Source: BOG-938 sp048498155
GTDB taxonomy: Bacteria; Pseudomonadota; Alphaproteobacteria; Caulobacterales; Caulobacteraceae
DNA: 64,000 bases
NCBI GenBank assembly: GCA_048498155.1
Contig: JBEHYN010000007.1
Location: forward strand, 11,885 to 75,884
Direction: 5' to 3'
The translations under genes and the position numbers were made by a program. The notes under the pieces are model-generated. The model saw nothing but the letters and a program-made list of their open reading frames with translations. It was not told the DNA's origin and searched no databases. Within the stretch, counting starts at the first letter, position 1. Every line of letters begins with the position of its first letter. Positions 17,006 to 26,595 of this stretch are shown in pieces.

Positions 17006-17896
17006 TTGTCAGAGTTCCACCAGCACACCTTGGCGAGCTCGGCGATCTGCGCCGGGGTGGGACTTCATTCCGGACAGCATGTCCGCCTCTGCATTCGACC
17101 GGCCCATGCCGGATCGGGCATCGTGTTCGTGCGCACGGACGTGGAAGGCGACAACCGCGTCAAGGTGGCCGCCGAAGCGGTTGTGCAGGCGCGTCTATGC
17201 ACCGTCATCGCCAATCGCGCCGGCGTCACCGTGGCCACCATTGAGCATCTGATGGCGGCGCTCGCGGCGCTGAACATCGACAACGCAGTGATCGAACTGG
17301 ACGGGCCAGAGCTGCCGATCATGGACGGCTCGGCCCTGCCCTTCGTGCAGCTGCTCGACCGCGCGGGCCGCCGTCAACAGGACGCCGAGCGCAGCTATAT
17401 CGAGGTATTGGATGCGATTGAGGTCGTCGACGGCGACAAGTTCGCCCGCCTGTCACCCGCGGACCGCTTCGAAGTGGCGTTCGAGATCGAATTCCCCACT
17501 GCCTTGATCGGCCGTCAGCGGGTTGATCTGGCCGTAGACGAGGACAGCTTTCGCGCCGAGCTGGCCGACTGCCGCACCTTCGGCTTTGCCGCCGAGGTGG
17601 AAGCCTTGCGCGCGGCGGGCCTGGCGCGCGGCGGGTCACTGGAAAACGCAGTGGTGATCGACGGCGAGCGCCTGCTCAATCCAGAGGGTCTGCGTCGACC
17701 TGACGAATTCGTGCGCCACAAGGCGCTGGACGCGGTGGGCGACCTTTACACCCTTGGCGCGCCGCTGATCGGCCGCTTTGAAGGCGTCAAGGCCGGTCAT
17801 GCCTTGAACAATCTGGTGGCGCGCGCGCTGCTAGAGCAGCCGCAAGCATGGCGTTTGCGACCCTTCTCCGAAGACCTCGCTCGCGCTGCGGTCTGA
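17006..17896 (+). CDS. lpxC: UDP-3-O-acyl-N-acetylglucosamine deacetylase
   Basis: Catalyses the committed step of lipid A synthesis (zinc-dependent deacetylation). Zinc ligands are visible in IEHLMAAL and in HKALDAVGDLYTLG (His and Asp), and the catalytic histidine in GHALNNLVAR. LSGVGLHSG-like start CAGVGLHSGQ is present. I place the start at TTG 17006 (SEFHQHTLASSA), giving 296 residues, the usual length; the frame is open upstream to ATG 16910, which would add 32 residues with no family match. It follows ftsZ, a common alphaproteobacterial order. Confidence 0.9.
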   Translation: MSEFHQHTLASSAICAGVGLHSGQHVRLCIRPAHAGSGIVFVRTDVEGDNRVKVAAEAVVQARLCTVIANRAGVTVATIEHLMAALAALNIDNAVIELDGPELPIMDGSALPFVQLLDRAGRRQQDAERSYIEVLDAIEVVDGDKFARLSPADRFEVAFEIEFPTALIGRQRVDLAVDEDSFRAELADCRTFGFAAEVEALRAAGLARGGSLENAVVIDGERLLNPEGLRRPDEFVRHKALDAVGDLYTLGAPLIGRFEGVKAGHALNNLVARALLEQPQAWRLRPFSEDLARAAV

Positions 17897-18025
17897 ATTT
17901 CGCCCCAGAACTTCACTATCCATCGCGTTTGCTCCGGCGGCCGGCTGGTGTAGAACCCATGGACAACGACCGCCCCGACAAGCCTGCCTTGGGGGGCGCA
18001 CCCCTATCCTTTGACGCGAGGCGCC

Positions 18026-18895
18026 GTGCTCAGCCGTTATCGTAATCCGACCCTGATCAGCATGGCCGCCTTGGCCTGCGCCCTCACCTTGTCCGGGTGT
18101 GGCAAGAAAAAGCCGGAACTGACCATCGACGAACGCCCGGTGGAACTGATTTACAACACCGGAGCCGAACGGCTGGACAGTCGCCACTGGAGCGACGCGG
18201 TGGATTATTTCCACGAGGTCGAGCGCAACTATCCCTATTCGGAATGGGCCCGTCGGGCGGTGCTGATGACCGCCTTCGCCCACTATGAAGCCAATGGCTA
18301 CGAAGAGGCTGTTGGCGACGCAGACCGGTTCATCTCGCTGTATCCCGGAAACGCCTCGGCGCCGTACGCCTATTATCTGAAGGCGATCTGCTACTTCGAA
18401 CAGATTACAGACGTGGGCCGGGACCAGGCCACGACCGAACAAGCCCTGGCCAATCTGCGCGAAGTGGTCCGCCGCTTTCCCACCAGCCCCTACGCAGCCG
18501 ACGCCCGCCTGAAGATCGACATGGTCAATGACCAGCTCGCCGGTAAGGAAATGACCATCGGCCGCTGGTATCTGCGCCAGGATCAGCCCCTGGCGGCCAT
18601 CGGTCGGTTCAAGTCGGTGATCGACCGCTACCAAACCACCTCCCACGCCCCAGAAGCGCTGTTCCGTATGGTGGAGGCCGACCTGACCATCGGCCTGTTC
18701 GACGACGCCAAGCGCAATGCGGCGGTGCTCGGCTTCAACTATCCCGGCGATCCCTGGTACTCGGACGCCTATGACCTGATGAACGGCAAGGGCCTACGCC
18801 CGCAGGTGATCCCTACCGCGCGCAAGCACGGGGTGGTCATCCCCGCCATCCACTTCCCCAAGGTCCCGAACCTGCTGAAGGTCCCCAAGCTTTAG
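18026..18895 (+). CDS. bamD: Outer-membrane assembly lipoprotein BamD
   Basis: 289 residues from GTG 18026, with GCGAGG a few bases upstream; an in-frame TTG at 18011 is possible. BamD is an essential lipoprotein of the BAM complex that inserts beta-barrel proteins. The lipobox ACALTLSGC places the lipidated cysteine near residue 25. The mature part shows repeated TPR-like pairs (AVDYFHEVERNYPYSEWARRA, EAVGDADRFISLYPGNASAPYA, LANLREVVRRFPTSPYAADAR), as in BamD. It lies between lpxC and recN. Confidence 0.9.
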   Translation: MLSRYRNPTLISMAALACALTLSGCGKKKPELTIDERPVELIYNTGAERLDSRHWSDAVDYFHEVERNYPYSEWARRAVLMTAFAHYEANGYEEAVGDADRFISLYPGNASAPYAYYLKAICYFEQITDVGRDQATTEQALANLREVVRRFPTSPYAADARLKIDMVNDQLAGKEMTIGRWYLRQDQPLAAIGRFKSVIDRYQTTSHAPEALFRMVEADLTIGLFDDAKRNAAVLGFNYPGDPWYSDAYDLMNGKGLRPQVIPTARKHGVVIPAIHFPKVPNLLKVPKL

Positions 18896-18946
18896 CAGTG
18901 GCCACGCGCCATTGAGCCCGGCCAGATTCGCGCCCATCTTAGGTCC

Positions 18947-20647
18947 ATGCTTATTGGCCTCGGCATTCGCGACGTCGTTCTGATCGAAGCCCTCGACCTG
19001 TCCATCGGGCCGGGCCTCACAGCGCTGACCGGAGAAACTGGGGCGGGGAAATCGATCATCCTGGACGCCCTGGGCCTCGCCACCGGTGCGCGGGCCGATG
19101 CGGGTCTCGTGCGCCATGGCCGCAGCCAGGCCAGCGCATCCGCTATCTTCGCGCCCCAGGCGGATCATGCCGTCTGGACCTTGCTCGACGAAAAGGGCGT
19201 GGCGTTTGAACGCGACGAGGACCTAGTGCTGCGCCGTCAGTTGGGCGCGGACGGACGCTCGCGGGCTTTCGTCAACGATCAGGCGGTAGGCATTGGCGTG
19301 CTGCGTGAGATCGGCGAGGCGCTGCTGGAAGTGCACGGCCAGCACGAGACCGTAGGCCTGTTGGACGCGCGCAATCACCGCCCCCTGCTGGACGCCTACG
19401 CCGGCTGCGGCGCCTTGGCTGAGGCGACGGCCGGAGCCTGGAGCGACTGGCGCAAAGCCATCCAGGCCGCCGAAGCCCTGCGGATGGAGGCGGCCCGATC
19501 CATGGCCGAGCGCGAGGAATTGGCTCTGCGCCTGGCGGAGCTGGACCAACTGGACCCCAAGCCCGGCGAGGAAGAAGCCCTGGCCGGTGAGCGAGCCCTG
19601 CTGGGCGCCGCGGAAAAAGCCCTGGCAGACATCACCACCGCGCGCGACGCCCTGGGCGGCGAAGCGCTGTCCGGCAAGTTAGCCCAGGCCTTCCGCGCGC
19701 TGGAGCGGGCGCGCGAGCGGGCCATTCAGGCCGGGGCGAGCGAACAGAGCGCGCCGGTGCAGAAGATCATCGCCGCCGCCGCCGCCGTGGACCGGGCGCT
19801 GACCGAGGCGCAAGAGGCGGTGGCCGCCGTGGATATCGCCGCCGAGGCCTTGGCGTTCGAACCGGACGGGCTTGAGAAAGCCGAGGAGCGCCTGTTCGCC
19901 TTGCGGGCCCTGGCCCGCAAGCTTGGCGTGGCCGTGGAATTACTGCCCGACGAGCGCCGTCGCATCGCCCAGGCCCTGCACGGCATAGAAGACGCCGAGG
20001 CCGCCCAGGCCCAGGCCGACAAGGCGGTGCACGCTGCTCGGTCAGTCTATCTGCAGGAGGCCGCCGCCCTCAGCCGCGCGCGCGTGGCGGCGGGCGAGGA
20101 CCTTGCCCAGGCGGTCAATGACGAGCTGCCGCCGCTCAAGCTGGACAAGGCCAAGTTCCGCGTGGCGATCGAACTTCTGCCGGAAGACCGCGCCGGGCCT
20201 TCGGGTATGGACCGGGCTGAGTTCCAGATCTCGACCAACAGCGGAGCGCCGTTCGGGCCGCTGGGCGCCATCGCCTCGGGCGGAGAATTGGCGCGCTTCG
20301 CCTTGGCGCTGAAGGCGGCCCTGGCCACGCGCGGCGATCAGGCTCAGCCCCTGATGATCTTCGACGAAGTGGACCAGGGCGTAGGCGGCGCCGTAGCCGA
20401 CGCGGTGGGCCTGCGGCTCAAGCGCCTGGCGCGCAACGCCCAGGTGTTGGTGGTCACGCACAGCCCCCAGGTGGCGGCGCGTGCGGAGGCGCACTGGCGG
20501 GTGTCCAAATCAGGGGGCGATCCGGTGCGCACCGCGGTGGACGTGCTGGACCCCAAGGCCCGCGAGGAAGAACTGGCGCGCATGCTCGCCGGGGCAGAAG
20601 TAACCGAAGCGGCGCGGGCCGCGGCGCGGGCGCTGATGGATGCGTGA
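18947..20647 (+). CDS. recN: DNA repair ATPase RecN
   Basis: 566 residues. SMC-like ATPase acting in double-strand break repair. Walker A GETGAGKSIILDAL is at about residues 28-41, long alanine/glutamate-rich coiled-coil arms fill the middle, and the ABC signature region PLGAIASGGELARFALALK with Walker B LMIFDEVDQGVGG and the H-loop VVTHSPQVAARA are at the C-terminus. No SOS box was found upstream; the gap to bamD is 51 bases, so it is probably cotranscribed. Ends 9 bases before ligA. Confidence 0.93.
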   Translation: MLIGLGIRDVVLIEALDLSIGPGLTALTGETGAGKSIILDALGLATGARADAGLVRHGRSQASASAIFAPQADHAVWTLLDEKGVAFERDEDLVLRRQLGADGRSRAFVNDQAVGIGVLREIGEALLEVHGQHETVGLLDARNHRPLLDAYAGCGALAEATAGAWSDWRKAIQAAEALRMEAARSMAEREELALRLAELDQLDPKPGEEEALAGERALLGAAEKALADITTARDALGGEALSGKLAQAFRALERARERAIQAGASEQSAPVQKIIAAAAAVDRALTEAQEAVAAVDIAAEALAFEPDGLEKAEERLFALRALARKLGVAVELLPDERRRIAQALHGIEDAEAAQAQADKAVHAARSVYLQEAAALSRARVAAGEDLAQAVNDELPPLKLDKAKFRVAIELLPEDRAGPSGMDRAEFQISTNSGAPFGPLGAIASGGELARFALALKAALATRGDQAQPLMIFDEVDQGVGGAVADAVGLRLKRLARNAQVLVVTHSPQVAARAEAHWRVSKSGGDPVRTAVDVLDPKAREEELARMLAGAEVTEAARAAARALMDA

Positions 20648-20656
20648 AATATCAAG

Positions 20657-22744
20657 ATGAAAGCGCCGGCCGACCTCACGGAATCCGAAGCCGCCGAGGA
20701 ACTCGCGCGTCTCGCCGACGAACTGGCGGGCCATGACCTACGCTATTACCAGGACGATGCGCCGGCCATTTCGGACGCCGACTACGATGCCCTGAAGCGG
20801 CGCAACGCCGGCATCGAGGCCCGCTTTCCGCATCTGGTGCGCGAGAACTCCCCCAGCCTGCGCATCGGCGCGGCCCGCGCCGCCGCCTTCTCGCCGGTGG
20901 AGCATGGCGTGCCCATGCTGTCGCTGGACAATGCCTTCAGCGACGAGGAGGTGCTGGAATTCGAGGCGCGGGTGCGGCGGTTCCTGCGCCTGTCCGAAGA
21001 CCCGGTCGCCTTTACCGCCGAGCCCAAAATCGACGGCCTGTCGGCCTCTCTGCGCTATGAGAAGGGCGTCCTGGTGCAGGGCGCCACGCGCGGCGACGGA
21101 AAGGTGGGCGAGGATGTCACCGCCAATCTGCGCACCATCGCGACCATTCCCCACCGCCTGAAGGGCTCAGGCTTTCCGGATGTCATCGAGATCAGGGGCG
21201 AAGTCTATCTGGGCCATGCCGAGTTCGAGGCCCTCAATGAGGCGGCTGCGGCGGCAGGGGACCGCACCTACGCCAATCCGCGCAACGCCGCCGCCGGGTC
21301 CCTGCGCCAGATCGACCCCGCGATCACCGCGACCCGGCCGCTGAAGTTCTTCGCCTATGCCTGGGGCCTGACCAGCGCCCCCTTTGCCGAAACCCAGTGG
21401 GAGGCCCTGGGCAAGCTCAAGGCCTGGGGTTTCGCTGTCACGCCCGAAGCCAGCCAGGTCCACGGCGCCCAGGGGCTGCTGAAGGCCTACCGCGCTTTCG
21501 AGGCCCGCCGCCCGGCCATGGGCTATGACATCGACGGGGTGGTGTACAAGATCGATCGGCTGGACTGGCAGGGGCGCCTGGGCTTTGTCTCGCGCTCGCC
21601 GCGCTGGGCCATAGCCCACAAGTTTCCCGCCCAGCAGGCGCGCACGCTACTCGAAGGCATCGACCTGCAGGTCGGCCGCACCGGGGCTATCACGCCGGTG
21701 GCCCGGCTTCAGCCCGTCACTGTGGGCGGGGTGGTGGTGCGTAACGCCACCTTGCACAACGCAGACGAAATCGCCCGCAAAGACATCCGCGTCGGCGACA
21801 CGGTGATCGTTCAGCGCGCGGGGGATGTGATCCCCCAGGTCATCGGCCCGGCCCCAGGGGCCGAGCGCGGCCCTGAGCCCTACGCATTTCCTACGCACTG
21901 CCCCTGCCCCCTGCAAACGCCCCTGGCGCGCGAGACCACTGCGGGGGGCGCCGAGACGGTGGTGCGCCGCTGCACCGGCGAGCTGGCCTGCCCGTTCCAG
22001 CGCATTGAGCACCTGAAGCATTTCGTCTCGCGCCGGGCCTTCGACATCGAGGGCCTGGGCGAAAAGCAACTGCAGGCCTTCTTCGACGAGGGGCTGATCA
22101 AGGCCCCGGCCGACATTTTCAAACTGGCCCGCAATGAGGCCGCCCTCGCCGCCTTGCGCGAACGCGAAGGCTATGGCGAGACGTCAGTGCGCAACCTCAT
22201 CGCCGGGATCGAAGCCCGCCGCTCAATCTCGCTCGATCGCTTCATCTACGGCCTGGGCGTGCGCCACATCGGCGAGACCACGGCGATCACCCTGGCGCGC
22301 GGCTATGGCTCACTGGCCGCCTTCCTGGCCGCCATGGACCAAGTCGCCGCCCGCGACGAATCCGCCATCGCCGAGCTGGACGCTTTGGACCAGGTCGGCG
22401 AAGCCGTGATCGAGGCCGCCGCCGCCTTCTTCGCCGAGGACCACAACCGGCGCATGGTGCAGGACCTGGCCGAGCAACTTGACGTGCAGGACGCCGCCCA
22501 GCCCCGAGCCGACACAGCCGTGGCCGGCAAGACCGTGGTGTTCACCGGCGCCCTTGAACGCCTAACCCGCGACGAAGCCAAGGCCCAGGCCGAAGCGCTA
22601 GGGGCCAAGGTGGCGTCATCGGTATCGAAGAAGACGGATCTGGTGGTGGCGGGACCGGGGGCGGGCTCGAAGCTGAAACAGGCGGGGGAGTTGGGGATAC
22701 AGGTGCTGAGCGAGGAGGAATGGCTGGAGTTGGTGGGCAGCTAG
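20657..22744 (+). CDS. ligA: NAD-dependent DNA ligase
   Basis: 695 residues. Joins DNA nicks using NAD+. The adenylation lysine is in EPKIDGLSASLRYEKG (about residue 122), the NAD-binding Ia region is at the N-terminus (HDLRYYQDDAPAISDADYD), TRGDGKVGEDVT follows, the OB-fold lies near residues 330-400, the four-cysteine zinc finger is HCPCPLQTP with RRCTGELACPFQ, then helix-hairpin-helix repeats and a C-terminal BRCT domain (GKTVVFTGALERLTRDEAK). The next gene converges on it with only 31 bases between stops; no strong terminator is seen. Confidence 0.95.
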   Translation: MKAPADLTESEAAEELARLADELAGHDLRYYQDDAPAISDADYDALKRRNAGIEARFPHLVRENSPSLRIGAARAAAFSPVEHGVPMLSLDNAFSDEEVLEFEARVRRFLRLSEDPVAFTAEPKIDGLSASLRYEKGVLVQGATRGDGKVGEDVTANLRTIATIPHRLKGSGFPDVIEIRGEVYLGHAEFEALNEAAAAAGDRTYANPRNAAAGSLRQIDPAITATRPLKFFAYAWGLTSAPFAETQWEALGKLKAWGFAVTPEASQVHGAQGLLKAYRAFEARRPAMGYDIDGVVYKIDRLDWQGRLGFVSRSPRWAIAHKFPAQQARTLLEGIDLQVGRTGAITPVARLQPVTVGGVVVRNATLHNADEIARKDIRVGDTVIVQRAGDVIPQVIGPAPGAERGPEPYAFPTHCPCPLQTPLARETTAGGAETVVRRCTGELACPFQRIEHLKHFVSRRAFDIEGLGEKQLQAFFDEGLIKAPADIFKLARNEAALAALREREGYGETSVRNLIAGIEARRSISLDRFIYGLGVRHIGETTAITLARGYGSLAAFLAAMDQVAARDESAIAELDALDQVGEAVIEAAAAFFAEDHNRRMVQDLAEQLDVQDAAQPRADTAVAGKTVVFTGALERLTRDEAKAQAEALGAKVASSVSKKTDLVVAGPGAGSKLKQAGELGIQVLSEEEWLELVGS

Positions 22745-22775
22745 GCAGGCGCCATCAGCGGCAGAAACGGTCTCC

Positions 22776-24437
22776 CTATTTCACCCCAAACGCGTAAACC
22801 TTCCCCTCGTGGGTCTCTAAAAACACCTTCCCCAATGCCACCACCGGCTCGCTGAAGTGGGTCCAGCCGGCGATCAGCTTGCCGCTGTTGTAGAGGGGCT
22901 TGCCGGTTTGCGCGTCCAGCGCCCATAGCACCATGGGGCCGACCGGCGTGGCGCGGAACAGGTCTGCTTCCGGACCCTTGGTGGCGAACTTGACCCCATC
23001 CTTGGCCGGGCGTTGCAGCAGGGCCTGATCGCCGGTTTGCACGGCATAGACCACGCCATTGGCGATCACCGGCGGGTCGGGCACGATCATGTCGGGGGAG
23101 GACCACTGGGCGGCCAGGGCCACGGCGCCGTTCGCATCGGTCACCTCATAGGCCATGATCGAGCCATTGGGGATCGGGCCGTTGTTAGACTTGAACTCGG
23201 GCGCTTCCTTTGAGGGCGGGCCGCGCATGGGGATATAGACGAAGCGGCGTCCCTCGGGGGTCAGGTAGGTGGAGGTGGCGCCCCACACCCCCTGGCCCGG
23301 CTCGGTGCCCGAAGCGGCGTCATTGCCAAGCAGGGGCGAGCGGTAGAGCGGCGTAGCGTGGTCCGCGCCGCCGAGATTGGCGACGTCCAGCACATAGAGC
23401 GCCCCCTCCTTGCCTGCCCCGGCGACCACCGTGCGCTTACCCAGGGGGAAGACCGTGGAGCTGCCCGAACCCAGGTCCAGGTCATAGGTGTTCAGGTGCT
23501 TGAAGTTGGCCGGGGTGTAGCTGTCCAGCAGGCGGGTGACGCGCGGCGCCAGCTTGATGAAGCTGAGGCCATACAGGCCCGCGGCCGGATCGATCGGGCC
23601 GTCGGCCGTCTGGGCTATGATCCCCCTGTCGGCCTTGACCACGCCGCCGCGCCCCCAGGCGCCGTTGGGCCGCCCGCCGCTGGTGTAGAAGCGGGTGAGC
23701 ACCGGGTGGGCCAGGTCGTGCACGTCCATGGCGTTGATGGAGGAGGGCTCCAACAGCACGGCGGCGCCGCCGGGCTTGAACGGCTCGGACACCGCCGCTT
23801 TGGCCATGGATGAGTTGGGATCCAGATTGCCGCAGCCCCGGCCGCTGGGGGTGTAGATCACGTCATCGATCAGATTGAGGCTCCATGCCCGGGCGAAAGC
23901 CGCCAGCATGGGGGTGGGCCGCATGGCTTCGGAGCCATCAGACAGATTCGCGGCGCGCAGCTTGCCGTCCGAGGCGATGAAGAAGATCAGGCCCTTGGCC
24001 TTGTCGATCACCGGGGTGTCCTGCGCGGTGTTGGCGCAGGAGGTGTCGGCCGGGTGCTGGGCCTTGGCGGGGTTGGGAAAGGTCTTTTGCCAGACCGGTT
24101 TGCCGCTTTCGGCGTCCAGGGCGAACAGGCTGTCGTCGGCGCTGAGTAGGAACACCAAGTCCTTTTTTGCGCCGCCCACGTCGACGCCTTCGACCACGAG
24201 AGGCGCGGTGAGGGAAGACAAAGCCTCGTTGTTGGGCGTGATGGCCAGTTGGCTGGTCCACAGCAGCTTCAGCTTGGAGACATTGGCCTTGCTCAGAGTC
24301 GTCTCGCCCTGGTTCCAGCCTGTGCGCTGCTGGTCATACCCCCAGGTGGTCCAGTCGCGCGCAGGGGCTTGGGCGTGGGCCGCAGAGGCCAGCAGGACCA
24401 AGGCGAGGGGAAGACCAAGAAGGCCGGATTTTGACAT
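22776..24437 (-). CDS. Exported PQQ-like beta-propeller protein
   Basis: 553 residues from ATG 24437, which has AGGGTGG five bases upstream; an ATG six codons earlier lacks such a site. A signal peptide ends at AHA before QAP. The mature part has repeated PQQ-enzyme blades, for example LFALDAESGKPVWQKTF, LRAANLSDGS, LYVLDVANLGG, LWALDAQTGKPLYNSGK and VYAFGVK. The family includes quinoprotein alcohol and polyvinyl-alcohol dehydrogenases, but no CxxCH cytochrome motif is present, so a dehydrogenase role would need a separate electron carrier. It could instead be a non-enzymatic propeller. Substrate unknown. Confidence 0.75.
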   Translation of the reverse strand: MSKSGLLGLPLALVLLASAAHAQAPARDWTTWGYDQQRTGWNQGETTLSKANVSKLKLLWTSQLAITPNNEALSSLTAPLVVEGVDVGGAKKDLVFLLSADDSLFALDAESGKPVWQKTFPNPAKAQHPADTSCANTAQDTPVIDKAKGLIFFIASDGKLRAANLSDGSEAMRPTPMLAAFARAWSLNLIDDVIYTPSGRGCGNLDPNSSMAKAAVSEPFKPGGAAVLLEPSSINAMDVHDLAHPVLTRFYTSGGRPNGAWGRGGVVKADRGIIAQTADGPIDPAAGLYGLSFIKLAPRVTRLLDSYTPANFKHLNTYDLDLGSGSSTVFPLGKRTVVAGAGKEGALYVLDVANLGGADHATPLYRSPLLGNDAASGTEPGQGVWGATSTYLTPEGRRFVYIPMRGPPSKEAPEFKSNNGPIPNGSIMAYEVTDANGAVALAAQWSSPDMIVPDPPVIANGVVYAVQTGDQALLQRPAKDGVKFATKGPEADLFRATPVGPMVLWALDAQTGKPLYNSGKLIAGWTHFSEPVVALGKVFLETHEGKVYAFGVK

Positions 24438-24525
24438 GCGCCACCCTATGAACATTAGCGCGGGTTTTGCCCCGTCGCCGATTGAGACGGGAGCTTAGCC
24501 TGAGGACGGCGTCGTCGTCCAAGAT

Positions 24526-24703
24526 TTGAACCACAAAGGACACCAAGAACACCAAGATATTCGTCATCCTCGGAAAGCGCAGAGCGCTTGTCCGAGGACC
24601 CAGCAGCTCCAGGCGTTCCGCTTGCTGGCTCCCCGGGCTCGACCTTCGGTCGCCCCGAGGATGACATTCCCTCTTGGTGAGCTTGGTGTCCTTGGTGGTT
24701 CAA
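24526..24703. repeat. Nested palindromic element, 178 bp
   Basis: Outer arms at 24526-24557 and 24672-24703 are inverted copies that match at 29 of 32 bases. Inside is a second palindrome bounded by TCATCCTCGG (about 24564) and CCGAGGATGA (about 24655-24664). This looks like one palindromic repeat inserted in another. It fills most of the 298-base gap between the PQQ-like gene and the aminopeptidase and could fold into a long hairpin in RNA. Related CATCCTCGG-type words recur at 28955-29069. Confidence 0.8.
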
Positions 24704-24735
24704 TAAATCACGCTCCGCGCATGGGCGGATGGGCG

Positions 24736-26550
24736 TTAGATCGCCGCGCAGGCCTGTTCCAGCCACGCCCGCACATCGGCGCCCACCAGCGGTCCCACCG
24801 TAGCCAGCACCCGCGCGTGGTAGGCGTTGAGCTGGTCGCGCTCTTCATCGGTCAGAAGCTCGCGGGCGATGGCGTGGCGGTCGATGGGAGCCAGGGTCAG
24901 GGTCTCGAAACCCAACATATCACGCTCGCCGCCGTCGATCTGGGCGGCAGCCATCGTGACCTGCAGGTTCTCGATGCGGATGCCATAGGCGCCGGTCTTG
25001 TAGTAGCCGGGCTCGTTGGACACGATCATGCCTGCCTGCAACGGCGCTCCGCCAGTGCGCTTGGAAATGCCGTGCGGCCCCTCGTGCACGCCGAGATACG
25101 AGCCGACCCCGTGCCCGGTGCCGTGGTCGAAGTCTAGCCCCGCCGACCATAGGGGGCCGCGCGCCAGGGCGTCCAATTGGGAGCCGGGGGTGCCCGCCGG
25201 AAAGCGGGCCCGGGCCAGGGCGAGGTTGCCCTTGAGCACCAGGGTGAAGCGCTCCCTCATCTCCTGGGTCGGCGTTCCGATGGCGATGGTGCGGGTCACG
25301 TCAGTAGTGCCGTCCAGATATTGCGCCCCAGAATCCACGAGCAGAAACATGCCCGTCTCCAGCCGGCGGTTCAGGCGGGTGACCGGGCGATAGTGGACGA
25401 TGGCGCCGTTTGGCCCCGCCCCGGCGATGGTATCGAATGACAGGTCCTTGAGCGCCCCTGTAGCTTCGCGAAAACCCTCCAGGGCCGTAACCACTGCGAT
25501 CTCATCGGGCAGGTTGTCGGGCTCTTGCGTCGCCAACCAATGCAGGAAGTTCGCAAGGGCCGCCCCATCGCGGATATGGGCCTGACGCGCGCCCTCCACT
25601 TCCGTCGGGTTCTTACAAGCGCGCGGCAGGGCGGTGGGATCGGGAGCGCGCACGATAGCAGCGCCCGCCGCGTCCAGCGTCTCGAAATACCAGGCCGACG
25701 AGACGGCGGGGTCGATCAGCACCGCTTGGCCCGACAGCTCGGCCAGGGCGCCCGGCAAGGCGTCCGGCGACTCCAGCGACACCTCGCCGCCCAGCCAGTC
25801 GGCCAGGCCGTGGGTGAGCTTGGCCGGATCGAGGAACAACCGCGCGGTCCCGTCGGCACGCGTGATCGCTTGGCCCAGCGGCAGGGGTGAGCGGATCACG
25901 TCGCCGCCTCGGATATTGAACAGCCAGGCGATGGAGGCCGGGGCGGTGATGACGGCGGCCTGCGCCCCGACCTTGGCGATGACCTCGCCAATCCGCGCGC
26001 GTTTGGCCGAGGACGCCTCGCCCGCATAGGTCAGCGGATGAGGAACCACCGGCGCCCGGGGTTGGTCCGGCCGCTGGCTGCCCCACGCCTGATCCAGCGG
26101 ATTAGACTCGGTCGGACGAAGTTCAGCGCCCGCCTTGGCGGCGGCGATGCGCAGGCGTTCCAAAGCGTCGGGGCTGTGCAGGCGGGGGTCATAACCCAGC
26201 ACCTGGCCGGCCCCGACCGTTTCTTCCAGATAGGCGCTGACCCCGCCGTCGACCAGATCGCGCACCTCGAACAGGCCTAGGTCCACCTGATCGCGCACCT
26301 GCAGGCTGTAGCGACCGTCCACAAAGATCGCCGCCCGGTCCGCCAGGATCACCGCCGCCCCGGCCGAGCCGGTAAAGCCGGTGGCCCAGGCCAACCGATC
26401 ATTGGCCGGCGGCAGGTACTCGTTCTGATGCTCGTCCTCATGCGGGGCGATAAACCCGTCCAAACCCTGCGCCACCATGGCCTCGCGGATCAGGGGCAGG
26501 TGCTGGGACCCAAAGGACGGGTCCGCGTGATCCTCGAACGTCTGGCGCAT
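24736..26550 (-). CDS. pepP: M24B-family Xaa-Pro aminopeptidase
   Basis: 604 residues. Cleaves an N-terminal residue before proline. The C-terminal metallopeptidase (pita-bread) domain has the ligands in LVDSGAQYLDGTTDVTRT (two Asp), GTGHGVGSYLGVHEGPHG (His), SNEPGYYKTGAYGIRIEN (Glu) and the final Glu region. Two creatinase-like N-terminal domains give the three-domain architecture of the long eukaryote-like aminopeptidase P class. It sits downstream of the M28 peptidase with a 45-base gap, on the dcw strand, and may be transcribed from murB onward. Cytosolic: no signal peptide. Confidence 0.85.
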   Translation of the reverse strand: MRQTFEDHADPSFGSQHLPLIREAMVAQGLDGFIAPHEDEHQNEYLPPANDRLAWATGFTGSAGAAVILADRAAIFVDGRYSLQVRDQVDLGLFEVRDLVDGGVSAYLEETVGAGQVLGYDPRLHSPDALERLRIAAAKAGAELRPTESNPLDQAWGSQRPDQPRAPVVPHPLTYAGEASSAKRARIGEVIAKVGAQAAVITAPASIAWLFNIRGGDVIRSPLPLGQAITRADGTARLFLDPAKLTHGLADWLGGEVSLESPDALPGALAELSGQAVLIDPAVSSAWYFETLDAAGAAIVRAPDPTALPRACKNPTEVEGARQAHIRDGAALANFLHWLATQEPDNLPDEIAVVTALEGFREATGALKDLSFDTIAGAGPNGAIVHYRPVTRLNRRLETGMFLLVDSGAQYLDGTTDVTRTIAIGTPTQEMRERFTLVLKGNLALARARFPAGTPGSQLDALARGPLWSAGLDFDHGTGHGVGSYLGVHEGPHGISKRTGGAPLQAGMIVSNEPGYYKTGAYGIRIENLQVTMAAAQIDGGERDMLGFETLTLAPIDRHAIARELLTDEERDQLNAYHARVLATVGPLVGADVRAWLEQACAAI

Positions 26551-26595
26551 AAGGAGGATGTAAGCTCGCGGAGCGGTTTGCGCAAAGGCTTGGCG

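Noticed and set aside
22745..22775. Bidirectional terminator between ligA and the PQQ-like gene
   Set aside because: The 31 bases contain no convincing hairpin with a T-run.
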